Positions 56,494 through 64,000 of a DNA stretch of 64,000 nt are shown here, piece by piece. The DNA lies in assembly GCF_001577305.1 (NCBI RefSeq), contig NZ_CP014518.1, positions 2,418,001 through 2,482,000 of the forward strand, read 5' to 3'. A program made the translations under genes and the position numbers. Each line of letters begins with the position of its first letter. Position 1 is the stretch's first letter. The notes under the pieces are model-generated. The model was not told the origin of the DNA, did not search any database, and was given only the letters and a program-made list of their open reading frames with translations. The DNA comes from Sinomonas atrocyanea (lineage in GTDB: Bacteria; Actinomycetota; Actinomycetes; Actinomycetales; Micrococcaceae).

Positions 56494-58902
56494 TCAGACG
56501 GCCGAGGACACGTCCGCGAGCGCGGCGCGGGCCACCTTCGCCGCCTCCACGAGGTTCCGCAGCGAGGCCTCGGTCTCCTCGTAGCCGCGGGTCTTGAGAC
56601 CGCAGTCCGGGTTGACCCACAGCTGACGGGCGGGCACGTGCTCCACGGCACGGGCCAGCAGCTCCTCGATCTCCTGCTGGCTGGGCACCCGGGGCGAGTG
56701 GATGTCGTAGACGCCCGGGCCCACGCCGCGGCCGAACCCGTGCGCCTCGAGGTCCGTGACGACCTCCATGCGGGAGCGGGCGGCCTCGATCGAGGTCACG
56801 TCGGCGTCGAGGCCGTCGATCGCGTCGATGATGACCCCGAACTCCGAGTAGCACAGGTGGGTGTGGACCTGGGTCGCGTCCGCGGCGCCGGCCGTGGCCA
56901 GCCGGAACGCGTTCACCGACCAGTCGAGGTAGGCCGGACGGTCGGCAGCCCGCAGGGGCAGGAGCTCGCGGAGGGCGGGCTCGTCGACCTGGATGATGCC
57001 GATCCCGGCGTCCTCGAGGTCGGCGATCTCGTCGCGCAGCGCGAGGGCCACCTGGTTGGCGGTCTCGGCCAGCGGCTGGTCGTCGCGCACGAAGGACCAC
57101 GCGAGGATCGTGACCGGGCCGGTGAGCATGCCCTTGACCGGCTTCTCGGTCAGGGACTGGGCGTAGGCGGCCCACGGGACCGTGATGGGCGCGGCGCTCG
57201 TGGCGTCGCCCCAGAGGATGGAGGCGCCGGCCTGCCGGGACACGTCGCCCCACAGGATCGACGGGCGCGTGCACCGCGAGCCGTAGGACTGCACCCAGCC
57301 GTGCACCGTGACGTCGAACCCGTCGAGGTGCTCGGCGAAGTACTGGACCATGTCGTTGCGCTCCGGCTCGCCGTGGACGAGGACGTCGAAGCCCAGCTCC
57401 TCCTGCAGGTCGATGACCCGGGCGATCTCGTCCTTCATGAGCCGCTCGTACTCGGCCTCGTCGATCGCGCCCTTGTTCAGGCGGGCGCGCGCACTGCGGA
57501 CCTCGGCCGTCTGCGGGAAGGAGCCGATGGTCGTGGTGGGCAGCGGGGGCAGGTCGAGCACGGCCTCCTGGGCCTGGGCGCGGACACCGTACTCGGAGCG
57601 GGAGAAGTCGGCTGCCGTGAGCGCGGCCGTGCGCTCGCGGACCTCCGGCCGGCGCACGCCCGGCGCCTCGGCGCGCGTGGCGATGATCCGCGAGGACTCG
57701 GCCAGGGCCGCGTCCTGGGACCCCGGTGCGGCGAGATGGCCGGCGAGGGTCACGACTTCGCGCACCTTCTGGTCGGCGAAGGCCAGCCAGCTGCGCAGCT
57801 GCGGGTCCAGCTGGGTCTCCTCCTCCGCGTCGTGCGGGACGTGGAAGGTGGAGGTGGAGGTCGCGACGGCGACCGCGAAGCCGTGGCGGGCGCCGGCCTC
57901 GCGGAGGGCGTCGAGCGTGGCCGCGGAGGCTGCGAGGTCGTTGCGCCAGATGTTGTGGCCGTCCACGAGCCCGGCCACGACGGTCTTGCCGGCGAACTGC
58001 GCGAGGTCGGCGGGCAGCTGGCCCTTGAACAGGTCCAGGGCCACGGCCTCGGCACCCGTCGCCGCCACGGCGGCGGTCTGCTCGCCGAGGCCGCCGTACG
58101 GGGTGGAGAGGAGGATCGCGGGCCGGCCCGCCCCGACGGCCGGCGCCGTGAGGGCGGCGTAGGCGCGCTCGACGGCGGCGCCCAGCTCGGCGGCCGAGGT
58201 GCCGCCGGGCAGGTCGAGGTCGGCCACCAGGGCCGGCTCGTCGAGCTGGACCCACGGGGCGCCGGCGGCGGCGAGCTTCCCGAGGAGCTCGGCGTAGACC
58301 GGGAGGACGTCCTCGAGGCGGGACAGCGGCGCGAAGCCGGCCGGCGCGCCGTCGGACGCCTTCGACAGCGCGAGGAGGGTGACGGGCCCGACGAGGTAGG
58401 GGCGGGTGACCGTGCCGTGCGCCTTGGCGAGGGAGAACTCCTCCACGATCCGCTCCGAGGAGAGCGAGAAGACCGTCTCGGGGCCGATCTCCGGCACGAG
58501 GTAGTGGTAGTTCGTGTCGAACCACTTGGTCATCTCGAGCGGCTGCTGCTCGGCGTTCCCGCGGGCGAGCGTGAAGTAGGCGTCGAGGCCGAGGCGGCCG
58601 GCGTCGTCGTGCAGGGTCCCGAAACGGGCCGGGACGGCGCCGAGCGCCACGAGGGTGTCGAGGACCTGGTCGTAGAAGGAGAAGGTGCCGGGGACGGCGG
58701 CCTCGTCGGTGAGGCCGAGCTCGGTGAGGCGGGCCGCCGTGGCGAGCTGGAGCGCCTCGGCCGAGGCCTCGAGCTCCGCGAGGGAGCTGGCGCCGCTCCA
58801 GTAGGCCTCGACGGCCTTCTTGAGCTCGCGCCGGCGGCCGATGCGGGGGTAGCCGAGGACGGTGGCGGAGGGGAACTGGGCAGGGGTGTGCTGGGTAGCC
58901 AT
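56494..58902 (-). CDS. metE: Cobalamin-independent methionine synthase (MetE)
   Basis: The 802-aa protein transfers the methyl group from 5-methyltetrahydropteroyltri-glutamate to homocysteine. The N-terminus is ATVLGYPRIGRRRELKKAVE. Zinc ligands are seen in HTHLCYSEFG, SIEAARS and VNPDCGLKTRG. TTTIGSFPQT marks the start of the catalytic barrel. A 13-residue tandem duplication (SILWGDVSRQAGA then SILWGDATSAAP) interrupts the normally short RPxILWGDVSRPAPITV segment, which partly accounts for the length above the usual ~770. It lies 31 bp after metF. Confidence 0.95.
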   Translation of the reverse strand: MATQHTPAQFPSATVLGYPRIGRRRELKKAVEAYWSGASSLAELEASAEALQLATAARLTELGLTDEAAVPGTFSFYDQVLDTLVALGAVPARFGTLHDDAGRLGLDAYFTLARGNAEQQPLEMTKWFDTNYHYLVPEIGPETVFSLSSERIVEEFSLAKAHGTVTRPYLVGPVTLLALSKASDGAPAGFAPLSRLEDVLPVYAELLGKLAAAGAPWVQLDEPALVADLDLPGGTSAAELGAAVERAYAALTAPAVGAGRPAILLSTPYGGLGEQTAAVAATGAEAVALDLFKGQLPADLAQFAGKTVVAGLVDGHNIWRNDLAASAATLDALREAGARHGFAVAVATSTSTFHVPHDAEEETQLDPQLRSWLAFADQKVREVVTLAGHLAAPGSQDAALAESSRIIATRAEAPGVRRPEVRERTAALTAADFSRSEYGVRAQAQEAVLDLPPLPTTTIGSFPQTAEVRSARARLNKGAIDEAEYERLMKDEIARVIDLQEELGFDVLVHGEPERNDMVQYFAEHLDGFDVTVHGWVQSYGSRCTRPSILWGDVSRQAGASILWGDATSAAPITVPWAAYAQSLTEKPVKGMLTGPVTILAWSFVRDDQPLAETANQVALALRDEIADLEDAGIGIIQVDEPALRELLPLRAADRPAYLDWSVNAFRLATAGAADATQVHTHLCYSEFGVIIDAIDGLDADVTSIEAARSRMEVVTDLEAHGFGRGVGPGVYDIHSPRVPSQQEIEELLARAVEHVPARQLWVNPDCGLKTRGYEETEASLRNLVEAAKVARAALADVSSAV

Positions 58903-58933
58903 GGTGGAGTCCTTGGTGGTGGAGGTCAGTGGG

Positions 58934-59887
58934 TCAGACGGCGGCGACGCGGTGGCGCGCCGCAAGCAGCGGCCGGCTGGGCCGCGGGAGGTCGAGCCGG
59001 GCGAGGACATCGAGGGCCGCGCCGTGCTCGTTGAAGGTGTAGAGGTGCAGGCCCGGGGCGCCGGCCCCGAGCGCGGCCTCGGCGAGCCGGACGCTCGCCT
59101 CGGTGCCGATGCGGCGGACTGCTGCCGCATCGTCCCCGGCGGAGCGGAGCCTGTCGACGAGCGCGGGGTCGGGCGCGACGCCGGAGAGCTGGGCGAGCTT
59201 CTCGACGCGCCGCAGGCTCGTGAAGGGCATGATCCCCGGGATGATCGGGATCGTGACCCCCGCCCGCCGGGCGCGGTGCACGAGCGAGGCGTACTGGTCG
59301 GCGTGGAAGAAGACCTGCGTGATGGCGAAGTCCGCACCCGAGCGCTGCTTCGCCAGGAGCACCTCGATGTCGTGGACCTCGCTGGGCGATTCCGGGTGGC
59401 GGGTGGGGTAGGCCGCCACCCCGATGGCGACCTTGCCCGCAGCGAACTGCGCGCACCGGCGGCCCTCGACCCGTCGGATGAGCTCGATGAGGTCCTGGGC
59501 GTAGCGCAGCGCACCGCGCGGGAGGGCCCCGTCGCGGGGAGCGTCCCCGCGAAGGGCGAGGATTCCGCGCACGCCGCGGTCGAGGAGCTCGTTGACGACG
59601 GCGGTCAGCTCCTCGGGCGTCCCGCCGACACAGGTGAGGTGCGCGAGCGGGCGCAGCGTGGTCTCGAGCTGGAGGCGGTCCACGAGCTCGAGGGCCGTGT
59701 CGTGGTTGGACCCGCTCGCCCCGTAGGTGACGGAGACATAGTCCGGATCGGTGGCCTCGAGCTCGCGGATGGTGGTCCACAGAGTCTGCGAGGCGGCCGC
59801 GCTCCGCGGGGGGAACAGCTCGTAGGAGAGGGCGATGGGCGCCGGCGCGGCCGCGCCGGGTACGTCGATGAAGGTCGGTGGTGACAT
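58934..59887 (-). CDS. metF: Methylenetetrahydrofolate reductase
   Basis: The 317-aa FAD TIM barrel has ALSYELFPPRS at the start (folate/FAD glutamate), DYVSVTYGASGSNHD, HLTCVGGTPEEL, ILALRGDAPRDG and QVFFHADQY, all MTHFR hallmarks. It supplies 5-methyl-THF to MetE. ATG 59887 is chosen because AAGGA lies 5 bases upstream; ATG 59893 lacks spacing. First gene of metF-metE. Confidence 0.94.
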   Translation of the reverse strand: MSPPTFIDVPGAAAPAPIALSYELFPPRSAAASQTLWTTIRELEATDPDYVSVTYGASGSNHDTALELVDRLQLETTLRPLAHLTCVGGTPEELTAVVNELLDRGVRGILALRGDAPRDGALPRGALRYAQDLIELIRRVEGRRCAQFAAGKVAIGVAAYPTRHPESPSEVHDIEVLLAKQRSGADFAITQVFFHADQYASLVHRARRAGVTIPIIPGIMPFTSLRRVEKLAQLSGVAPDPALVDRLRSAGDDAAAVRRIGTEASVRLAEAALGAGAPGLHLYTFNEHGAALDVLARLDLPRPSRPLLAARHRVAAV

Positions 59888-60192
59888 CTGCATCCTTGGG
59901 TGTCCGGTCTGCTCAGGCGCGCCGGGGCACGGCGCATCGCAAGAGCAGTGTTCTTCAGGGATCGCAGGGGAGGTCCACTCCTGTGGCGCCGCCGCGGCTG
60001 GCGCTGCTGACCAGGACTGGTCCCTGCGGCAAATGTCAGGCCCACACGGGGGCACCCACATCCCCGCTGAGGGGGATCGCTGACACGTTGCACGAGCAAC
60101 TTGCCTACGAGCCTAGAAAGGCAGGAGCGGGTCCATCAAGCCCCCGCCCGAATGTGTCCTGCAGTGACGGAATGTGACCGAAGGCCGTCCGG
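59888..60192 (-). other. metF leader with multiple hairpins
   Basis: This 305-bp gap holds the metF promoter and leader. On the minus strand an outer pairing TGTCAG/CTGACA (about 60032-60083) encloses ATCCCC-CTCAGC-GGGGAT and a second GC stem. Next comes GACCAG-TC-CTGGTC (about 60011-60024). I see no B12-box or S-box consensus, so any riboswitch would be of another class; it may simply be leader structure. Confidence 0.4.
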
Positions 60193-61023
60193 CTACCAGG
60201 GCCTGTCGACGGGGGCGGTCGGCGGGGAGTCGAGGTAGTCGTCGCGCTGCTGTCCGTCCGAGCGTTCCTGCTGGCCGGCCTGGGACTTGCGCTCGAGGTC
60301 GCGCAGGCGCTGGTCCTGGGGCGTGCCGCCCTGCCCCGGCGGGGGCGCGGCCGAGGGCGAGGGGGCGGGGCCCTGCTGCCCGGACTGGTCCTGCTGTCCT
60401 GGCTGGCCCTGCTGTCCCGAGGGGTCGGGGCTGCCCTGCTTGGTCTGCAGCCGGTCCTTGGCCTCGTCGAGCCTCTGGCCCTGCTGCTGCTGGTTCTGGG
60501 GGCTGTTCTGCTGGAAGCACCCCTGCGGCGCAGCCTCGGCCACCGCTTCCCCGTCGCGGTAGAGCGCCCCCGCCTTCGGGGCGTCGCCCGCCTCCCGCGC
60601 CGCGTCGCCGAGCTTCTCGATCGTGAGCACGAGGTTGACCCGCACGGTGCACTCGTCGTCGGGTCCGGTCCGGCGCAGTGCCTCCTCGAACTCGGCGCGT
60701 GCCCGCGGCCAGTCCCCCGCCAGGACCGCGGCGTCGCCCGCAGCGAAGTGGGACTTGTGCGTCTCGACGAGGTCCAGGAAGCCCATGCCCGCCGCAGCCG
60801 AGGCGACGCCGCCGGCATCCTTGCCGTCGAAGGCCACGATGGCCCCTTGGGCGAAGGCGCTCATGCCCACCAGCTTCGCCGCTGCCAGCAGGAAGGCCAG
60901 GACGAACGGCAGCCCGCCCAGCAGCAGCCTCGACCGGCGCCGCAGCCGCGCGGTGCGCTCGTCTGCGCTCTCCTCGGCGGGCCCGGGGCCAGCCGTGGGC
61001 CGGCGTCCTAGCAGCGCCGTCAT
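60193..61023 (-). CDS. Membrane-anchored TPR-like protein of VWA operon
   Basis: The 276-aa protein has one N-terminal transmembrane helix (GGLPFVLAFLLAAAKLVGMS, about 37-56), a TPR-like helical region (AAVLAGDWPRARAEFEEALR, with a second unit at LGDAAREAGDAPKAGALYRD), and a long Gln/Pro/Gly-rich tail (GQQGQPGQQDQSGQQ). The ATG overlaps the upstream VWA gene stop. It resembles BatC-type TPR proteins of aerotolerance operons; partner binding is likely. Last gene of the leftward operon. Confidence 0.75.
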   Translation of the reverse strand: MTALLGRRPTAGPGPAEESADERTARLRRRSRLLLGGLPFVLAFLLAAAKLVGMSAFAQGAIVAFDGKDAGGVASAAAGMGFLDLVETHKSHFAAGDAAVLAGDWPRARAEFEEALRRTGPDDECTVRVNLVLTIEKLGDAAREAGDAPKAGALYRDGEAVAEAAPQGCFQQNSPQNQQQQGQRLDEAKDRLQTKQGSPDPSGQQGQPGQQDQSGQQGPAPSPSAAPPPGQGGTPQDQRLRDLERKSQAGQQERSDGQQRDDYLDSPPTAPVDRPW

Positions 61024-62015
61024 CCTGGCCTCCGGACCGGCAGGATCTCCAGCAGGGCGCGGCCCGAACGCACGAGCTCCGCGAGGGTGAGCCCGAAGGC
61101 GGCCAGGGCGAAGACCCAGTACAGCTCGAACCGGCCGAACAGGCCGGACTCTGCCGTGGGCCGCAGGGTTCCCGGCTGCGCCTGGACGAGGGCGGCGTCC
61201 ACGGCGTCGCCTGGTCCGCGGTGCACGTAGGGGACGCCGAGCTGGCCCGCGAGCCCGCGCAGGGCGTCCTCGTCGATCCGGCTCACGGCGTCGGCGCCGG
61301 TGGACGGGTCGAGCAGGTAGGGCTGCTCGCCCTTGGCGTCCGGGGCGTTCTCCCGCATGCGGCCGCCGGAGGCCGTGCCGTATCCGAGCACCGCTCCCCC
61401 GCTGACGAGCCCTCGGTCGATCCCCAGCGGCGCCGGTGCGGTCGCGCTCGTCTGCTCGCCGTCGCCGAGGTAGAAGACCACGCGCTGGCGCTCCGGGGCA
61501 CCGTGGGCCGACGCCTCGAGCCGCTGCCTCAGGGCGTCCGCTCCGGCGGTGATGCTCGAGCCCTGCGAGTACACGTAGTAGGCGGGACGCAGGGTCTCGG
61601 CGGTCGCCTCGAGCGCGGAGGTGTCCGCACTGAGGGGCATCCTGACGCTGCCCCTGGTGTCGAACGTGATGACGGCGAACTTGGCCCCGCCGAGCCGCTC
61701 GGCGATGGCCTCCATGTCCGCGCGCATGCCGTCGAGGCGGGGTCGGCCGCCATAGTCCTCGGCGGTCGAGCTCGTGGTGAGGTCGACGACGAAGAACACG
61801 TTCACGTCGCTCGCGGCGCCCTGCGCCTCGGCGCCGGGGATGCCGGGCCGCCACACGGCCGCGACGAGGCACAGCGCCAGCAGGCCCCGGAGGATCCAGG
61901 GCGTGCGCGGCCGCCCCGCCGCCACGGCGCGCCACGCGGCCCAGCCCACCCCGCCGAGCATCAGGGCGCTGGCCGCGAGAGCGGCCCACCAGGGGATCAC
62001 GGGCAGCACGGTCAT
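61020..62015 (-). CDS. VWA-domain membrane protein 1
   Basis: The 331-aa protein has two N-terminal helices (AALAASALMLGGVGWAAWRA, ILRGLLALCLVAAVW), a von Willebrand A domain, and a C-terminal helix (ELYWVFALAAFGLTLAELV). The MIDAS motif is VVDLTTSS, i.e. DxTxS instead of DxSxS, so metal binding may be altered. It overlaps both neighbours by 4 bases (ATGA), indicating strict translational coupling. BatA/BatB-like role beside MoxR/DUF58 is inferred. Confidence 0.85.
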   Translation of the reverse strand: MTVLPVIPWWAALAASALMLGGVGWAAWRAVAAGRPRTPWILRGLLALCLVAAVWRPGIPGAEAQGAASDVNVFFVVDLTTSSTAEDYGGRPRLDGMRADMEAIAERLGGAKFAVITFDTRGSVRMPLSADTSALEATAETLRPAYYVYSQGSSITAGADALRQRLEASAHGAPERQRVVFYLGDGEQTSATAPAPLGIDRGLVSGGAVLGYGTASGGRMRENAPDAKGEQPYLLDPSTGADAVSRIDEDALRGLAGQLGVPYVHRGPGDAVDAALVQAQPGTLRPTAESGLFGRFELYWVFALAAFGLTLAELVRSGRALLEILPVRRPG

Positions 62016-62992
62016 GTCCGTACCCTCCACAGGCCCAGCGCGAGCACCAGGGCCGCCGCCAGGGCGATCACCAGGGGAACCTCCGGCGTGTCCGCGACGA
62101 GACCGCGGGCCGCGGCCTTGGTTGCGGTCGCCTCGCTCGCCTGGATCTGGGCGATGATGCTGCGGGCCGCGGTGGTGCTCCGCAGCGGGAAGTAGGTCCC
62201 GCCGGTCGACTCCGCCGCCGTGCGCAGGCCGACGGCCTCTTCGGTGGCGGTGGCACCGCCGAAGTCGGCGGGGTTGAGGGCGTAGACCTTGACCTGGTTC
62301 GATCTCGCGAGGTCGGCGGCCTGCTGCAGCGTGAAGATCGGCCGGCCGGCGAGGTAGTTGTCCGTCGAGAGGATGACGGACCGCGAGCGCTGCTCCGTGC
62401 CGAGCCGCGGGAAGTTCGTCACGCACGCGGCCAGCCCGTCGCCGATCAGGGACGTGCCGCGCCCCTGGGACGTCCCCTCGAAGAAGGACGGGTCGCCGCC
62501 GCGCTGGTCGAAGGCGGACTGCGCCCGGCCCAGCTGCTCCTCGATGTAGGAGTAGTCGTCGGTGAGGGGGAAGACCTGCACCCCGCTGCCGTCGAAGATG
62601 GTCAGGCCGATCCGCTCGCCCTGGAAGTCCCGCACCATGGAGGCCAAGACATCCACGATCGCCGAGTCGGCGCGGCTCATCGACCCGGAGGTGTCCAGGC
62701 ACAGGATGATGTCACGGCTGCGCTGCTCGGGGCGCTGGGACGAGGCGAGGATGGGCCGGGCGGCCGCGACGAGGAGCGCGCCGGCGAGCACGAGCGCAGC
62801 GCCGACCACGACAGCGAGCCAGATCCGCTGCCGGCGTACCAGTCGCTGGTAGCTCGGCAGGGAGGCGAGGCGATCGCCGTGGGCGACCAGCACGGCGTCG
62901 TCCGTGCCCTTCTTCCTCCACAGCACAAGCGCCGCGGCGCCGACCAGGGCCAGCACCCCCGGCACGAGGAGCCAGGCGTAGTTCAGGTCCAT
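62012..62992 (-). CDS. VWA-domain membrane protein 2
   Basis: The 326-aa protein has helices at the N-terminus (WLLVPGVLALVGAAALVLW, WLAVVVGAALVLAGALLVAA), a VWA domain with canonical MIDAS LCLDTSGSMS, and a C-terminal helix (VIALAAALVLALGLWRV). It is BatA-like, predicted to work with the MoxR ATPase, DUF58 protein and the second VWA protein at the membrane. It overlaps both neighbours. Confidence 0.9.
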   Translation of the reverse strand: MDLNYAWLLVPGVLALVGAAALVLWRKKGTDDAVLVAHGDRLASLPSYQRLVRRQRIWLAVVVGAALVLAGALLVAAARPILASSQRPEQRSRDIILCLDTSGSMSRADSAIVDVLASMVRDFQGERIGLTIFDGSGVQVFPLTDDYSYIEEQLGRAQSAFDQRGGDPSFFEGTSQGRGTSLIGDGLAACVTNFPRLGTEQRSRSVILSTDNYLAGRPIFTLQQAADLARSNQVKVYALNPADFGGATATEEAVGLRTAAESTGGTYFPLRSTTAARSIIAQIQASEATATKAAARGLVADTPEVPLVIALAAALVLALGLWRVRT

Positions 62993-63450
62993 GAGTCCAC
63001 CACCGTCCGGGCGGCGGCGAGAGCGGCCTCGGCGTCAGGCTCTCCCGGGGCCGAGAACTCGCCGGGGTAGAAGCGCTCGACGGCGGTGGCCACCGCCGGG
63101 ACCGGCTGCCGGCGCAGTTCCTCGAGGGTCATGCGGGACGCCCTGACGCCGGTGGCCTCCTGCACGAACCCGCGCACGATCTGCGACAGCTCCTGGGCGG
63201 CCGTGCGGGAGCCGATCTCCCCCGCCTCGAGCAGCGCGGCGATCTCCTCGATCCTGCCCAGGTACACCCGGCGGAGGCCGGGCGAGGCGTGGAAGCGCGG
63301 GATGGACGCCTCTGCCACGGCCCGGGGCGGCCGGGTGCTGACCACGGCGTAGCCGACCCAGCCGACGGCGGCGGCCGCGAGCGCCAGGCCCAGGAAGAGC
63401 CAGAATCCCGAGTAGGCCAAGGGGCCGTAGAACGGTGTGTCAGCGGGCAC
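62983..63450 (-). CDS. DUF4381-like membrane protein of VWA operon
   Basis: The 155-aa protein has an N-terminal helix (FWLFLGLALAAAAVGWVGYA) and a charged cytoplasmic domain with RVYLGRIEEIAALLEAGEIG and SRTAAQELSQIVRGFVQEAT. Its position between DUF58 and VWA genes matches DUF4381-type subunits, although similarity is only by layout. It overlaps VWA 2 by 10 bases and the DUF58 gene by 11. Confidence 0.65.
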   Translation of the reverse strand: MPADTPFYGPLAYSGFWLFLGLALAAAAVGWVGYAVVSTRPPRAVAEASIPRFHASPGLRRVYLGRIEEIAALLEAGEIGSRTAAQELSQIVRGFVQEATGVRASRMTLEELRRQPVPAVATAVERFYPGEFSAPGEPDAEAALAAARTVVDSWT

Positions 63451-64000
63451 GGCGATGCCTCTCCAGGAGCCGGAAGAGGCCCGGAAGGACCTCGTCGACG
63501 GAGCCGAGGCGGCCTTCGACGATGCCGAGACGGTTCAGGATCCGCTCGCGGCGCTCGGTGCGCTCGGCCATGAGGCGCCCGTAGTCGCGCACCACCTCCT
63601 CCTCGGCTGCGAGCCGGCCCAGCAGCGGTGCCCCGCCGTCGACGTCGTAGCTGCGCCGGGGCGCGGCGGCGCCGACGAGCTCGGCGTCCAGGACCGTGAT
63701 CCACAGGATCTCGTGCTGGACAGCGAGACGCGTCAGGAGCGCCTCGTCCTCCTCGTCCAGCGCTGCCTCGTCGGCGACGATGACGAGCAGGCCGCGACGC
63801 CGGACGGTCCGGGCCACGTGGGCGAGCTGGGCGGTGAGGTCGCTGCGGGCAGCAGAGGCGCCGGCGGAGGACTCGAGGCGGCGCAGGATCTGCTCGAGGT
63901 GGGCCTGGCCCGTGCGGGACGGGTGCGCGGCGGTGGCCGCGGAGTCCCCGGCGACGAGGGCCAGCTGGTCGCCGTGGCGGTGCGCCAGGTAGCCCATGAC
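63440..64000 (-). CDS. DUF58 protein (5' end outside window)
   Basis: This is the C-terminal ~187 residues of a DUF58 protein: LVAGDSAATAAHPSRTG, HVARTVRRRGLLVIVADEAA and VLPGLFRLLERHR, a VWA-like fold. DUF58 genes typically follow moxR, expected just upstream beyond base 64000. It is the first visible gene of the leftward VWA operon. Confidence 0.78.
   Translation of the reverse strand, partial: VMGYLAHRHGDQLALVAGDSAATAAHPSRTGQAHLEQILRRLESSAGASAARSDLTAQLAHVARTVRRRGLLVIVADEAALDEEDEALLTRLAVQHEILWITVLDAELVGAAAPRRSYDVDGGAPLLGRLAAEEEVVRDYGRLMAERTERRERILNRLGIVEGRLGSVDEVLPGLFRLLERHRRAR

Noticed and set aside
58926..59780. Minus-strand frame overlapping metF
   Set aside because: A shadow frame within metF with Arg/Pro-rich composition; metF motifs are all in the other frame.
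59888..60192. Cobalamin or SAM-I riboswitch upstream of metF-metE
   Set aside because: No B12-box, S-box or SAM-IV consensus could be found in the leader on either strand.
1..64000. tRNA, rRNA or CRISPR arrays
   Set aside because: No tRNA T-arm plus acceptor pattern, rRNA segment or regularly spaced repeat-spacer structure was found.

Overview
The window is high-GC DNA (roughly 70% G+C by eye, with strong G/C in third codon positions) from an actinobacterium. Class Ib ribonucleotide reductase in the order nrdH-nrdI-nrdE-nrdF, a sortase remnant, LapA/VWA membrane operons and a large dose of sugar and fatty-acid catabolic modules point to the Micrococcaceae (Arthrobacter/Sinomonas-like soil bacteria). 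The genus is inferred from gene content, not from a marker gene. No rRNA, tRNA or CRISPR array was seen.

Layout. 0-3 kb: acid-sugar module, with a LacI regulator, a Gfo/Idh oxidoreductase and a 48-aa ORF divergent from KDPG aldolase and a P-loop kinase. 3.3-19.3 kb: catabolic island. A TetR gene is flanked by an MFS transporter plus NylB-like serine hydrolase on one side. On the other side is a ten-gene run: acyl-CoA synthetase, acyl-CoA dehydrogenase, SdsA-type alkylsulfatase, acyl-CoA dehydrogenase, thiolase, SDR, MaoC hydratase, Zn alcohol dehydrogenase, acyl-CoA dehydrogenase and aldehyde dehydrogenase. Together these could take an alkyl sulfate to alcohol, aldehyde, acid and acyl-CoA and through a full beta-oxidation round. 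Near-identical operator-like sites lie before both arms. 20-23.6 kb: a chromate-resistance locus (chrA, beta-propeller lipoprotein, small membrane protein, chrB) in which three of four genes carry one-base frameshifts and chrA also lacks an internal segment. 23.6-28 kb: an aldo/keto reductase with its LacI regulator and operator, a frameshifted FAD-Rieske protein and a Yx(FWY)xxD lipoprotein. 28.4-30.8 kb: a tight operon of a lipid-kinase-like protein, LapA and three proteins I do not recognise. 31-35.7 kb: fatty-acid desaturase, DMT-type membrane protein, small unknowns and a probably truncated DUF1648/DUF5808 membrane protein.

35.9-41.9 kb holds a compact acid-sugar locus built around a RuBisCO-like protein: GntR regulator, RuBisCO-like protein, DUF1537 sugar-acid kinase, Zn dehydrogenase and KdgT-type permease. 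It has a CRP-like palindrome and a GntR-like palindrome in the divergent promoter and a hairpin at the end. 42-47 kb: DHA2-type MFS efflux with a divergent HxlR regulator, and a TetR gene coupled to a UGT-type glycosyltransferase. 47-48.7 kb: a decayed zone with a frameshifted sortase, a cell-wall-anchor remnant, long inverted repeats and two degenerate copies of the 3' end of nrdF, which suggest that the nrdF 3' end has served as an integration site.

48.7-52.8 kb: nrdHIEF under two NrdR boxes 32 bp apart. 53-56.4 kb: LysR regulator, DUF72 protein, a complete IS481-family element in a CCTAGG target duplication, and a DUF2004-like protein. 56.5-60 kb: metF-metE, where metE has a 13-codon internal duplication. 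60.2 kb to the end: a translationally coupled VWA/DUF58 (MoxR-associated) operon that runs off the window. The two loci most worth following are the alkylsulfatase island and the RuBisCO-like-protein locus; the most unusual sequence structure is the set of nrdF 3'-end copies.
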